Assembly (NCBI RefSeq): GCF_026341815.1
Contig: NZ_JAPENX010000002.1
Coordinates: 124,001-188,000, forward strand
DNA from: Streptomyces sp. NBC_00572
GTDB taxonomy: Bacteria > Actinomycetota > Actinomycetes > Streptomycetales > Streptomycetaceae
Length of the DNA: 64,000 bases
Direction: 5' to 3'
Part shown: piece by piece, positions 56,446 to 64,000 of the stretch
Layout: every line of letters starts with the position of its first letter
How positions within the stretch are numbered: position 1 is the stretch's first letter
Translations under genes and position numbers: made by a program
The notes under the pieces: model-generated
What the model was told of the DNA's origin: nothing
The model's input: the letters and a program-made list of their open reading frames with translations, nothing else
The model's database searches: none

Positions 56446-56875
56446 GTCGGTGGGATACCGACGCTCGCGCGCCCCGTGGTCTCTGGCGTTCCCGAACCTG
56501 TGAGCCAGACAGTCACACACGCGAGAGTGGCCGAAGTGGAGCCCACTCCCGCGTTGGCGTAGAAATGCGACAACAGGGCCTCCTGGACCGCACGTTGGCT
56601 TCGACCCTCTTCGAGCTACCAAGCGGCCCCGCTCTCATGCACGGCAGCCGCCGCAGTCACCCGATCGACTGACTTCTCGACGAGATCGGGACGGCAGTCG
56701 CGTCGCTTCTCGTGATCGCTGGGACGGCCAAATACGCACTGCCCTCCAGGTAGACGGTCGGCTTGGTGACGCCCGAGGCCGCCTCGCGGGTTTGAGCCCG
56801 GTGCCGCGACTGACGAACCTGGGGAAGAGTCGTGTCCTACCGGCTCGAGGCGCGGCCAACCGCCCACGCTACGTC
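56446..56875. other. Region between IS5 and the isomerase-like gene
   Basis: The part next to the IS5 start may contain its lost end sequence. No gene or clear repeat is visible. Confidence 0.35.
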
Positions 56876-57676
56876 CTACTTCTCCTCCGGCTCCCAGGCG
56901 CGGAGCAAGTCGAGAAGCCCTGCGTCTCCGTCAACGTGCAAGGAGTCGGCCTGGATCCGGTCGTACAAGTAGAGGACCAGCTCACTGGCCGTGCCATGGA
57001 CGGAGGCGCCGGCTGCGTCCGAGTCCTCGCCGGTCGCGGCGGTGGGCGCGGGGATGCGGGTGGTGCGTGCGCCGTCGCCGTCGACGGTGAGGCGCCAGGA
57101 GCGGCCCTCGGCGGCGTGGAAGTCGAAGGCCGTCGGCTTGTGCGGCCAGGCACTCGGCGTTGCGCAGACGGTGAACAGGAACTCCTCCACACCGTCGAGT
57201 GCCAGCTCGACGGGCAGCGGCTGCGGGGCGCCCCCGGCGAGCTGGGCGTCGTAGGTGTGCACCGCGGTCTCCTGGACCCGGTGCCGGGCGGTGCCGCCGG
57301 CGGTCTGCGGTGACTGTGACGCGGGCCACCACGTCCAGCAACCGCTCTCCGGTCCCGCCGCGCGCAGGGCGCCCAGCAGAAGCTGCGTCGACGCGTCCAG
57401 CCAGGCCAGCAGGGCCTCACGCTCCTGCGGCACTTCCAGCGCGGCGCGCGCGGCGACGGCCTCGGCCGGGGGCCCGTCGGCGGACCCCGCGCCGACGATG
57501 GCGGCCCAGAAGCGGTCTCCCCCGCCCAGGTGCTTCACCAGATCGAACAGCGTCCACCCAGGGCAGGACGGCACCTGCGCGTCGAGACCGGGCGCGGCGG
57601 CGACCACGGCACGGAAGGCGGTCGACCGTTCATCGATCAGTCGCAACAGGTCAGGGAAGTCAAGATTCTTTTCCAC
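56876..57676 (-). CDS. Maleylpyruvate isomerase family (mycothiol-dependent, DinB-like) protein
   Basis: 266 residues. The N-terminus has the DinB-like helix with LDAQVPSCPGWTLFDLVKHLGGGDRFWAAIV, the metal-binding His (KHLGG), and later TARHRVQETAVHTYDAQLAGG with two more His ligands. The C-terminal domain is SCP-like (AFDFHAAEGRSWRLTVDGDG, VHGTASELVLYLYDRI). Family members use mycothiol or related thiols in isomerisation or transfer; the substrate is unknown. It appears complete and monocistronic. Confidence 0.9.
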   Translation of the reverse strand: MEKNLDFPDLLRLIDERSTAFRAVVAAAPGLDAQVPSCPGWTLFDLVKHLGGGDRFWAAIVGAGSADGPPAEAVAARAALEVPQEREALLAWLDASTQLLLGALRAAGPESGCWTWWPASQSPQTAGGTARHRVQETAVHTYDAQLAGGAPQPLPVELALDGVEEFLFTVCATPSAWPHKPTAFDFHAAEGRSWRLTVDGDGARTTRIPAPTAATGEDSDAAGASVHGTASELVLYLYDRIQADSLHVDGDAGLLDLLRAWEPEEK

Positions 57677-58030
57677 GCCGGATGTCTATCACCGTGCTCC
57701 GGTGATCGGACAGCGATTTTCACAGTCGCCGCCGGTTGGCCATTGCGGACGTCCTCGCCTCCCACCGCTCGGGTGACAAACTGCGCACTGCTGCGAGGAC
57801 GCTGGTGGTGGCGATACGCCAGGCGTCGTGCCTGTGGGTGCCCTGGCCTCGCCGCGCGGCCGGGCACCTCAGCGACGTGACGTCCACCCGGTGCGCGCGG
57901 TCATGCTGCCGCTCGATGTGATGGACGCGGAGGTCACGACGGCGGAGGAGGAGCGGTCGGGTCGGGAGTTCAGGTGACTCCCGTTCGACCAGCACTCCTC
58001 AAGTACGGAACAACAACAGCCACTTAAGCC
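57677..58030. other. Spacer before the IS630-like element
   Basis: Short open frames cross it in both directions without recognisable motifs. The first 40 bases are the promoter zone of the isomerase-like gene. Confidence 0.4.
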
Positions 58031-58066
58031 AGCTAGTGCCGTGACCGGAAACGATCACCGGGTTGG
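58031..58066 (+). repeat. Left inverted end of the IS630-like element
   Basis: The 36 bases starting AGCTAGTGC match the reverse complement of 60014-60049 at 30 positions, with long identical blocks AGCTAGTGC, TGACCGG and CCGGGTTGG. TA at 58034-58035 is the expected target dinucleotide of the family. Confidence 0.85.
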
Positions 58067-58118
58067 CGTTGGTCGACCCCGGTAACTGGCCGTGTGAAGG
58101 GGGCGGCACAATGTCCCG

Positions 58119-58814
58119 ATGGATCCGAGAAGCCAGATCATCGTCGCCTTGGATTGCGACAACCGTGCAACCGCTGATGCTGTTGTTGAGCAGCTGGGCG
58201 GCGAGTGCCGCTTCTACAAGGTCGGCCTGGAACTGCTCACCGCAGCGGGGCCGGAAGTCATCAAGGACCTTGTTGCACGAGGCAAGGAGCTCTTCTTGGA
58301 CCTCAAGCTCTTCGAGATCCCGAACTCGGTTGCCGGGGCAGTTCGCGCCGCGGGAGCATTGGGCGTGTCCATGGTCACCGTGCACGGCATGGGCGGCATC
58401 AGCATCATGTCCGCCGCGGTCGACGCTGCCCGCGACTTCCCCGGACTGCGCATCCTTGCCTTGACCGTGGTCACCAGCATGACCGACGCGGATCTTACTG
58501 ACATCGGTGTCGGCGGTACGGTGGATGAGCAGGTGCTCCGGCTGGCCCGCCTCGCGCAGAAGGCCGGCTGCCACGGCGTGATCGCCTCGCCGCAGGACGT
58601 TGCGGCCTTGCGCAGCACCCTGGGCCCCGACGCCCTGATCGTCACTCCGGGAGTCGCGCTGCCTGGTGAATCCCCGGCCGAGCACGCCCGTCCCGGGACA
58701 CCACGTGCGGCGATCACCGCTGGGGCCTCGCACGTCGTCGTCGGCCGGACGGTCACTCGTGCCGCTGACCCGGCGGCCGCATTCCGTCTCGTCCGGGCGA
58801 GTCTGGCTCCGTAG
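58119..58814 (+). CDS. Orotidine-5'-phosphate decarboxylase, type 1-like, with a changed active-site motif
   Basis: 231 residues. PyrF makes UMP from OMP in pyrimidine synthesis. The TIM-barrel motifs are present: IIVALDCDNRATADAVVEQL, FYKVGLELLTAAGPEVI, FLDLKLFEIPNSVAGAV, VTVHGMGGISIM, ALTVVTSM and LIVTPGVALPGE with VVVGRTVTRAADPAAA. The catalytic DxKxxD block reads DLKLFE, with Glu in place of the second Asp. The rest of the phosphate-binding pocket (VVGRxxT) is retained. It may be a paralogue with altered or reduced activity. It lies inside the IS630-like element. No strong ribosome-binding site is visible. Confidence 0.85.
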   Translation: MDPRSQIIVALDCDNRATADAVVEQLGGECRFYKVGLELLTAAGPEVIKDLVARGKELFLDLKLFEIPNSVAGAVRAAGALGVSMVTVHGMGGISIMSAAVDAARDFPGLRILALTVVTSMTDADLTDIGVGGTVDEQVLRLARLAQKAGCHGVIASPQDVAALRSTLGPDALIVTPGVALPGESPAEHARPGTPRAAITAGASHVVVGRTVTRAADPAAAFRLVRASLAP

Positions 58815-58835
58815 CAGACGCGCCCCGACCAGGGG

Positions 58836-59957
58836 TCAGACAAGCGCGGGGAGGGAGCGGCCGCCCCAGCGGATGCCCCTCTCGCTGCGTATACGAGCGC
58901 GCTCCTTCCGCTGGGCGGCGAGGACGTCCGGGTGACGCGCATTCTTGTTGCGCCAGCGCAGGTAGGCGTGCAGAGCCCGGGTCTGGACGGTGTGGTTGCG
59001 GTGGTTGGAGTTCGCGACGGTGAACTGTCGCAACGGCCCGAAGTGGGCCTCGATCGGGTTGGCCCAGGACGCGTAGGTCGGGGTGAAGCACAGCTCGACC
59101 CGGTTCTTCCTGGCCCAGCGCCGGATGGTCTCGCCCTTGTGAGCGGACAGGTTGTCCAGGAGGACGTAGATCGGGGCGCCGTCAGGGCGGGCCGCGCGGA
59201 TCGACCTGAGCGCGGCCAGGGTGTTCGAGGCACCCTTCTTGCGACGGTTGACGCCCCACAGGGTGTCGTCGCCGATTGAGTAGCAGCCGTGGAAGTACCG
59301 GACGCCGTGAGTGCGGTGGTAGGTCGCCGGGTGTCGCTCAGGGCGACCGGCAGGGGCCCAGCCCGATCCGGCGGTCGGGCGGATGCCGAGCGGGCCGAAC
59401 TCGTCGAACGCGAAGACGCGGCCGGGAAAGCGGTCCAGGACGTGCTCGATTCGGTCGAGCTTGGTGTCACGGTCGGGGTCCGGGGACTCCTTCCAGGTCT
59501 TGGTGCGTTGGAAGGTGACGCCGCGGCGGGCGAGCAGGGCTCGTAACGCCTCACGGCCGATCCGGATGACGCGGCCGTGCACTTTGCGCAGGTAGGCGGC
59601 GAGTTTGCGGATGGACCAGCGGGTGAAGGGCTGGCCGAGTTTGGTCGGACGGGTGGTGGCCGTCTGGACGACGAAGTCCTCGTCGTCAGGACTGAGAAGG
59701 CGGGGACGGCCTCCCGCCCATTGAGGGTCCAGGCATGCCAGGCCGATCTCGTTGAACCGGTGGATCACGTCGCGGACGGTGTCCTCCGCGGCCTGGACCA
59801 GTTGCGCGATCACAGGGACCCGGTTCCCACCGGCCGAGGCCAGCAGCATCATCGCGCGCCGGTACCGCACCGAACTGGTGCTGCCCCGGCGCACGATCCG
59901 CTGCAGCTTCTGCCCCTCCTGGTCGGTCAACCTGCGCACACAGACAGGCTCAGCCAC
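58836..59957 (-). CDS. IS630-family transposase
   Basis: 373 residues from GTG 59957 (AEPVCVRRLTDQEGQKLQRI). A helix-turn-helix region (RYRRAMMLLASAGGNRVPVIAQLVQAAEDTVRDVIHRF) and FTRWSIRKLAAYLRK are followed by the catalytic core: RVFAFDEFGPLGIRP (first Asp), IYVLLDNLSAHKGETIRRW (second Asp) and PTYASWANPIEAHFGPLRQF (Glu). All look intact, and length is normal. It probably mobilises the enclosing element by cut-and-paste at TA. Confidence 0.93.
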   Translation of the reverse strand: MAEPVCVRRLTDQEGQKLQRIVRRGSTSSVRYRRAMMLLASAGGNRVPVIAQLVQAAEDTVRDVIHRFNEIGLACLDPQWAGGRPRLLSPDDEDFVVQTATTRPTKLGQPFTRWSIRKLAAYLRKVHGRVIRIGREALRALLARRGVTFQRTKTWKESPDPDRDTKLDRIEHVLDRFPGRVFAFDEFGPLGIRPTAGSGWAPAGRPERHPATYHRTHGVRYFHGCYSIGDDTLWGVNRRKKGASNTLAALRSIRAARPDGAPIYVLLDNLSAHKGETIRRWARKNRVELCFTPTYASWANPIEAHFGPLRQFTVANSNHRNHTVQTRALHAYLRWRNKNARHPDVLAAQRKERARIRSERGIRWGGRSLPALV

Positions 59958-60013
59958 CACACCCCCAGCGATCGGACGGACGGACGTCACCGCACATCCA
60001 ACCGCCACGACCA

Positions 60014-60049
60014 CCAACCCGGCGAACCTTCCCGGTCAAAGCACTAGCT
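60014..60049 (-). repeat. Right inverted end of the IS630-like element
   Basis: This is the partner of the repeat at 58031-58066 (30 of 36 positions match in reverse complement). It lies about 57 bases upstream of the transposase start. Its outer edge touches the left end of the IS481 element. Confidence 0.85.
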
Positions 60050-61113
60050 GTGCAACTGCCGGAGCTTGGTTACACCGGGGTCTGAGCTTTCTGCTTGAGG
60101 CGTTCGTAGGGTGTCTGGCCGCCGAGGGCGCCGTGGCGACGGTGGTAGTTGTAGTAGTCCTCCCACTCTCGCAGCTTGTCATTGAAGACGCCGGTGTCGT
60201 CGATGACGACGCCGGCGAGCATGCGGTAGAACTCTTCGGCGTCGATGCGGTGCGATCGTTCGACCTTGCCGGTGAGGTGCGGGGATGCGGGCTTGATGTA
60301 GGTGTGGGCGATGCCCTTGTCGAGCACGTTCCAGTGGAAGACGGACTGGAACTCCGCGCCGTTGTCGGTCTGGATGACCTCGACGCGGAACGGGAGCCGC
60401 TCCAGGACGTAGTCCAGGAACTGGACGGCGGTCTTCTGGTCGCACCGCGGGTAAATCCGCAGGACCCGCGGGCGGGTGCAGTCGTCGATGGCGGTGAACT
60501 GGTAGTACTTCGCCCGGCGCCGCCGTTTCGGAGGGGTCCCGGTCACCGGCGCCGCGGCGGGGGCCTGCTCAGGAAGGCCGATCGGTTCGATGAACTTGAC
60601 GTCGATCTGGACCCGATTGCCGGGCAGCTGTTTCTCGTAGCGGGTGTAGCGCTTGTCATGCCGTTTGTAGCGCTGGGAGGCCGGCAGCCGGTTCATCCCG
60701 AGCTTCTTGAGGATGCGGTAGACGGCTGAGCAGGCGATGTCGATGTCGTGGTACCGCTTGAGGTACATCTTGATCTTCATCGGACCGAAGTGATAGTGCC
60801 GCCGCAAGTAGACGATTTTGTCGACGACGTCAGCATCGGTGGCGTGAGGGCAGTGGTGCGGCTTGCTGGAGCGGTCCCGCAGACCTTCGATGCCTTCGTC
60901 CTGGTAGCGGCGCTGCCACTTGTAGAAGCAGGTGCGGCTGATGCCGTAGTAGCGGCAGGTAAGCGCTACGTTCCCGGTGACTTCCTCGACATGGCGCAGG
61001 ACCGCCAAGCGGTGCTGGGCTTGGCGGTCCTGCTGCTGTTGCAGCGAAGGGGGCATGGCAGATCTCCGTCACGGCCGGAGACCCATGCGTAACCAACGTC
61101 CGACAGTTTTATA
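60049..61113 (-). mobile_element. IS481-family insertion sequence
   Basis: Left end 60049-60082 and the reverse complement of 61080-61113 share 25 of 34 positions, including AACTG, CGGA, TTGGTTAC and GGGTC blocks. One transposase gene fills the inside. The right flank carries the repeat GCTAGCTAGC and the left flank CTAGC, compatible with a target duplication. Confidence 0.8.
60070..61056 (-). CDS. IS481-family transposase
   Basis: 328 residues from ATG 61056, after GGAGA. The helix-turn-helix (LRHVEEVTGNVALTCRYYGISRTCFYKWQRRY) is followed by a rve-type DDE core: VQIDVKFIEPIG (Asp), VEVIQTDNGAEFQSVF (Asp) and LTGKVERSHRIDAEEFYR (Glu). It ends with YNYHRRHGALGGQTPYERL. It appears intact. Confidence 0.95.
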   Translation of the reverse strand: MPPSLQQQQDRQAQHRLAVLRHVEEVTGNVALTCRYYGISRTCFYKWQRRYQDEGIEGLRDRSSKPHHCPHATDADVVDKIVYLRRHYHFGPMKIKMYLKRYHDIDIACSAVYRILKKLGMNRLPASQRYKRHDKRYTRYEKQLPGNRVQIDVKFIEPIGLPEQAPAAAPVTGTPPKRRRRAKYYQFTAIDDCTRPRVLRIYPRCDQKTAVQFLDYVLERLPFRVEVIQTDNGAEFQSVFHWNVLDKGIAHTYIKPASPHLTGKVERSHRIDAEEFYRMLAGVVIDDTGVFNDKLREWEDYYNYHRRHGALGGQTPYERLKQKAQTPV

Positions 61114-61141
61114 GCTAGCTAGCTGGAGCTTCAGGCTGTGC

Positions 61142-61681
61142 TCATTCCGAGAGGGCGAATGACGCTCTTTCCTGCCACTTCGTGCCGTCGTACACGATGA
61201 GTTCGACCGACGAGACGTGAGAGGTGAACGGGAGCCCGTCGGCGAGATCGGCTTCGATCTTCTCCAGTACAGCATCTTGCTGGCCTTGAGCGATGGTCAG
61301 GTGCGGGACGAACTCGGTGAACCGCCCGCCATACGGAGGTGCCTCGGGCCATCGATCAGCGATCGCCTGGGTGAGCTGCCGCAACTGAACGTCTGGCTCG
61401 GGAACGAGATACGACACCCCCGGGAACCGTCCACATCTCTCGAACCGCAGGTTAAAGGCATGGTGGCTTCCCATCACGTCCGCGAGCGCGGAGTGGACGC
61501 CCGAATCCATGCGGCTCTCGTCGAGAAACGGGTAGAGCACGGTGACATGTGCTGGAACCCCGGCCTGTGCTGAGGGGTCCAACTGTTCGCGCCACCCTCG
61601 GACGGCGGACTCTGCCTCGGGGATCCGGACGATAAGCCCGGTCTGGCCTGCCTGAAACGCGCTACCACTTTTGTCTGCCAT
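61142..61681 (-). CDS. 2'-5' RNA ligase / cyclic phosphodiesterase family (LigT-like)
   Basis: 179 residues from ATG 61681. The two HxT motifs of the 2H phosphoesterase superfamily are present: HVTVLYPF and HLTIAQG, about 80 residues apart. GVSYLVPEPDVQLRQLTQAI and FTSHVSSVELIVYDG agree with LigT-like proteins. Members act on RNA 2',3' ends or cyclic phosphates; the substrate is unknown. It abuts the IS481 element. Confidence 0.88.
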   Translation of the reverse strand: MADKSGSAFQAGQTGLIVRIPEAESAVRGWREQLDPSAQAGVPAHVTVLYPFLDESRMDSGVHSALADVMGSHHAFNLRFERCGRFPGVSYLVPEPDVQLRQLTQAIADRWPEAPPYGGRFTEFVPHLTIAQGQQDAVLEKIEADLADGLPFTSHVSSVELIVYDGTKWQERASFALSE

Positions 61682-61859
61682 GACATCGAATGGTGTCACG
61701 TCTGCCGCACGCGGCACGGCGCATTTTTGGCTGAACGATCAGGACGGATCTCCGGCACACGTCGGCGAGAAGGGCCGCCGAGACGGCGACACTGCTGCCG
61801 GTGGACGCCGCCGGAACCCATGAACAGACGCTGTCGGTTGAAGGGCTCTGACTCAAGGA

Positions 61860-62250
61860 GTTGAGCCAGAGCCGGTTGAAATGAACGAAGCCAACCGGGC
61901 GAATACCGAGATCGGCCACGCGTTTCTCGTCGCGGGGGCCGTCCTGGGCGCGGTGCATGCGGTCGACGTGGTCGGTGACGAGTTTGAGGAGCTCCGGCTC
62001 TGGCTCGTAGCCGAGCGCTGCGAGTTCGGGTGGCAGGACGTATCCCGGCGGCTGCTGCGCGTAGACCTCCGCCATCCGCTGCCAGTGGGCCTGTGCCAGC
62101 GTCTCGGGCCAGGCACCGGCCAGCGGGGGCGCATCCGGGATTCGGCGGCCGGCGGCTCGGCGAGCCATTCCCGACCACGAAGGCGAGAGAGCAGCCGAGC
62201 ACTCCCGCGCCGACGATCACGACATCTGCCCCGCCTGCCGCACGCTTCAT
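61860..62250 (-). pseudogene. Chimeric remnant: flavoprotein start joined to an unknown ORF
   Basis: Near 62170-62250 the minus strand reads MKRAAGGADVVIVGAGVLGCSLAFVV, the Rossmann start of a FAD-dependent oxidoreductase. Further on, in another frame, it reads PETLAQAHWQRMAEVYAQQP, LPPELAALGYEPEPELLKLVTDHVDRMHRAQDG and VADLGIRPVGFVHFNRLWL. The second part has good codon use but no known family. The flavoprotein is truncated at about 26 residues. No intact gene occupies 61682-62467. Confidence 0.5.
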
Positions 62251-62467
62251 GCACCCCCGCGCTGGTCCGGAACCGGCAGCCCGGCGCCCTTGCCCCTGCC
62301 ACAGGCCCCGAAGCCCCCAGTGCCCGCAGACCACCGGGATTCGACTGACAGTCGGCGCCTCCGCGCCGGGTCCGTCCGCGGTGGCCACGTCCGGCACCGG
62401 GGCGGGCCGTCCTCAACCCCCGCTCGCCTTCGGCTGTCGCCGCCCCCGTGCGGCCCATCTGAGCCGG

Positions 62468-62899
62468 TCAGAACGCGAAGGCCGCCCCTCCGTTCAGGGA
62501 GACGCCCATGGTGCAGGCGTTGGCGAAGGTGTACTGCCAGGACGTGCGGGACCCCTCCCACACTCCGTCCACCGTGACGGTGACGGGGTCGAAGAGCTGC
62601 GGGCACATGCGGTCCGGCTCCGGTGAGGCCAGCAGCCCCGTGAAGGCGCCGTCCTGGGAGGTGGCCTTGAGCTCGGCGCAGGCGGCCTCGGGGGCGGGGT
62701 GCGTTCCGCCGGCGGTCGGCGCGCAGCTGAGTGTGACCGCCCGCAGGATGGTGGCCGAACTCGTGTCCGTGCCCTTGCTGATGCTCAACACGACGGCGGA
62801 GGGCGCGTACAGGCTTTCGGTCCGGGCTTCCGCGACACCGGCGGTGCCGGCGAGACACAGGAGAGCGGACGCGGAGACCGCGACGGAACGACGAAGCAT
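62468..62899 (-). CDS. Subtilisin-inhibitor-like (SSI family) secreted protease inhibitor
   Basis: 143 residues from ATG 62899. A signal peptide (MLRRSVAVSASALLCLAG) ends near residue 26. The mature domain follows SSI: LYAPSAVVLSISKG, LRAVTLSCAPTAGGTHPAPEAACAEL, DRMCPQLFDPVTVTVDGVWEG and YTFANACTMG, with four cysteines for two disulfides. In the reactive loop (MCP-P1) the P1 residue is Gln, where typical members carry Met, Lys or Arg. It would inhibit extracellular serine proteases, perhaps with changed specificity. Confidence 0.92.
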   Translation of the reverse strand: MLRRSVAVSASALLCLAGTAGVAEARTESLYAPSAVVLSISKGTDTSSATILRAVTLSCAPTAGGTHPAPEAACAELKATSQDGAFTGLLASPEPDRMCPQLFDPVTVTVDGVWEGSRTSWQYTFANACTMGVSLNGGAAFAF

Positions 62900-63458
62900 G
62901 ACGGAGACTCGCTTTCGATTCGAATGGTTGAGGCGGCATCTACCTTCGGATCACCACCCCGTTCGCGCTTCGGAGTGTGTCTGACACACAGAGCGACCGC
63001 ATCTTCGCGGTCACTATCCGGACACCTCCACCCACATGCCGGTGATCGAATGAATGTTCAGCAGGTCAGCCCTGGTTCCGAACGGCTCCGCCGCGTATCC
63101 GAACCCGCTCTCTCCAGCCCCGCAGCAACTGCCGGCCTGCGCAAGGACGCGTCAGATTTACCGACCGGTCGTTCAGTACGACCGATTCACGACGCTCGCT
63201 TCGGCGGCAGTCCTCAAGCCCTTCCCCCACGCGTCGAAGCCGTGACACCGACCGTGCGCCTTCACGGCGACCGCCATGGGCTGCCGGGACAGCACCGCGC
63301 ATCGACTGGTTCAGCGCCGCCCCGACACGCCTCCCTGACAGTGGATCCATCACCGCCCCGATGGACGTGCTGAGTCTGCTGGGCGTCAGGCTGTCGAATC
63401 TCCTACGGGAGACCTGGGAAAGGTTCATTCCGCTGGCCGGAGGAGGGATGCTCAACCC
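62900..63458. other. Intergenic region upstream of the inhibitor gene
   Basis: No supportable gene is visible. The leader of the inhibitor gene is at about 62900-62960. The only clear structure is the inverted repeat at 63166-63184. Confidence 0.45.
63166..63184. promoter_or_regulatory. Inverted repeat, possible repressor operator
   Basis: CGGTCGT (63166-63172) and its complement ACGACCG (63178-63184) flank five bases; the adjoining ACCGACCGGTCGTT is itself near-palindromic. Such sites are typical of TetR-type regulators, but no regulator gene lies near. Confidence 0.45.
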
Positions 63459-63947
63459 TTGCGAGGTGCCGTCGACGACGTCCCCCTGACCACGCTCTTC
63501 CCTGTCCTGTCGCCTGCCGGAGTGGACGCCTTGAACGAGGTGGCCCGCAGGGTCGACGCAGCTCGTACCGGTAGGGGCCCGGCGGACTGGGAGTGGTTCC
63601 CGGAGCATGCCGCCGTCCCGGGCACGCAGCCGACGACGCCGATCATCCTCGGGCCGGCGGTCATCGAGCACGCCGAAGGGGGCGAACGGCTGGAGTTACT
63701 GCTTCAGCCGGTGTGGACAGACTTGGGCCGGCTCGCGGTCGGTGGGGCGGTGAACGTGGCCTGCTGGTGCGACACCGATCACGCCACCCATGACGTCGAC
63801 GCCCTCAGGCTCGTGGCCGACGAGGAGACCTCACTGCCCGAGGTCTTCCGTGCCGGCGCCGAACGTCCGACCGGATGGCTGGCCGATCTCCACGACGCAG
63901 ACCACTGGCGTGCTCAAGCGGGGTTACCTGCCCGGTGGGCCCGCTGA
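63459..63947 (+). CDS. Hypothetical protein
   Basis: 162 residues from TTG 63459, ten bases after GGAGGAGGG; no better start is in frame. The sequence is soluble, with VPLTTLFPVLSPAGVDALNEVARRVDAARTGRG, LELLLQPVWTDLGRLAVGGAVNVACWCDTDHATHDVDALRLVADE. No known motif is present. It could be an immunity-type or small enzyme fold, which cannot be decided. Confidence 0.55.
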   Translation: MRGAVDDVPLTTLFPVLSPAGVDALNEVARRVDAARTGRGPADWEWFPEHAAVPGTQPTTPIILGPAVIEHAEGGERLELLLQPVWTDLGRLAVGGAVNVACWCDTDHATHDVDALRLVADEETSLPEVFRAGAERPTGWLADLHDADHWRAQAGLPARWAR

Positions 63948-64000
63948 AAGTCCGGCGCCGGGCACGTTCGTCTGTACCTGACCGGGTACGGTCACGTGCG

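Larger units (their letters stand above)
58034..60046 (-). mobile_element. IS630-type element carrying a pyrF-like cargo gene
   Basis: The element is bounded by TA at each side (58034-58035 and 60045-60046) next to 36-bp imperfect inverted repeats. It contains, convergently, a pyrF-like gene and an IS630 transposase gene whose stops are only 22 bases apart. No second copy of the end sequence is seen between the two genes, so the usual small IS630 boundary is not at the transposase 3' side. The simplest reading is one transposable unit with pyrF inside. An alternative is a chance solo end at 58031. Confidence 0.7.

Noticed and set aside
58814..58836. Left end of a minimal IS630 next to the transposase stop
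   Set aside because: Nothing here resembles the right end at 60014-60049; the matching end lies beyond pyrF at 58031.

Overview
The window is very GC-rich, with long ORFs, frequent GTG and TTG starts and strong G/C third-position bias. Its gene content (twin-arginine export, a streptomycete subtilisin-inhibitor family protein, mycothiol-type enzymes, actinobacterial GlxA, ISL3 and IS630 families) points to a Streptomyces or a close relative. All assignments come from reading the sequence. No database search was possible.

Layout. (1) 1-5.5 kb: a secretion cluster on the plus strand (a GH16 beta-glucanase with F5/8C-type carbohydrate-binding domains, a CBM6-DUF1996 protein and a DUF305-like lipoprotein), then a GNAT acetyltransferase and a divergent SpoIIE/PP2C-type phosphatase. 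(2) 5.9-16.35 kb: a tightly packed plus-strand cassette and the most interesting part of the window. It encodes a Lon (S16) protease-like domain joined to one membrane helix and a beta-propeller with no ATPase module; a membrane-anchored propeller protein; a PcnB/Cca-type nucleotidyltransferase with unusual features; an unknown protein; a SLATT-type two-helix membrane protein; and a further unknown protein. Several junctions overlap by 1-4 bases. It ends at a strong hairpin facing (3) the xdhABC xanthine dehydrogenase operon (16.4-21.2 kb, minus), whose small/FAD subunit has a histidine-rich insertion. (4) 22-26.3 kb: a secreted PI-PLC-like protein, a receiver-like protein, an FAD-linked oxidase and a divergent TetR regulator separated by a perfect 8-bp inverted repeat.

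(5) 26.7-57.7 kb is a mosaic. Intact genes are a CPA-type cation/proton antiporter, ActP-like symporter with a DUF485 partner, TAT-exported multicopper oxidase, MerR regulator with a serine hydrolase, RidA, a VOC protein, a TPR membrane protein, glutamate decarboxylase, a peptidoglycan amidase and a maleylpyruvate-isomerase-like enzyme. Between them lie more than fifteen broken genes and insertion-sequence scraps: GlxA, a glycine-betaine binding protein, alkylsulfatase, two alpha/beta hydrolases, AraC, the start of a P450, and IS5, IS21 and ISL3 fragments. This looks like the decaying accessory part of a streptomycete replicon, for example a chromosome arm or plasmid.

(6) 58-61.1 kb holds two adjacent, apparently complete mobile elements. 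The first is bounded by related 36-bp inverted ends, each carrying TA, and encloses both an IS630 transposase and a type-1 orotidine-5'-phosphate decarboxylase as apparent cargo. The second is an IS481 element with imperfect terminal repeats. (7) 61.1-64 kb: a 2'-5' RNA ligase-like protein, a chimeric remnant, a subtilisin-inhibitor-like protein and a hypothetical protein.
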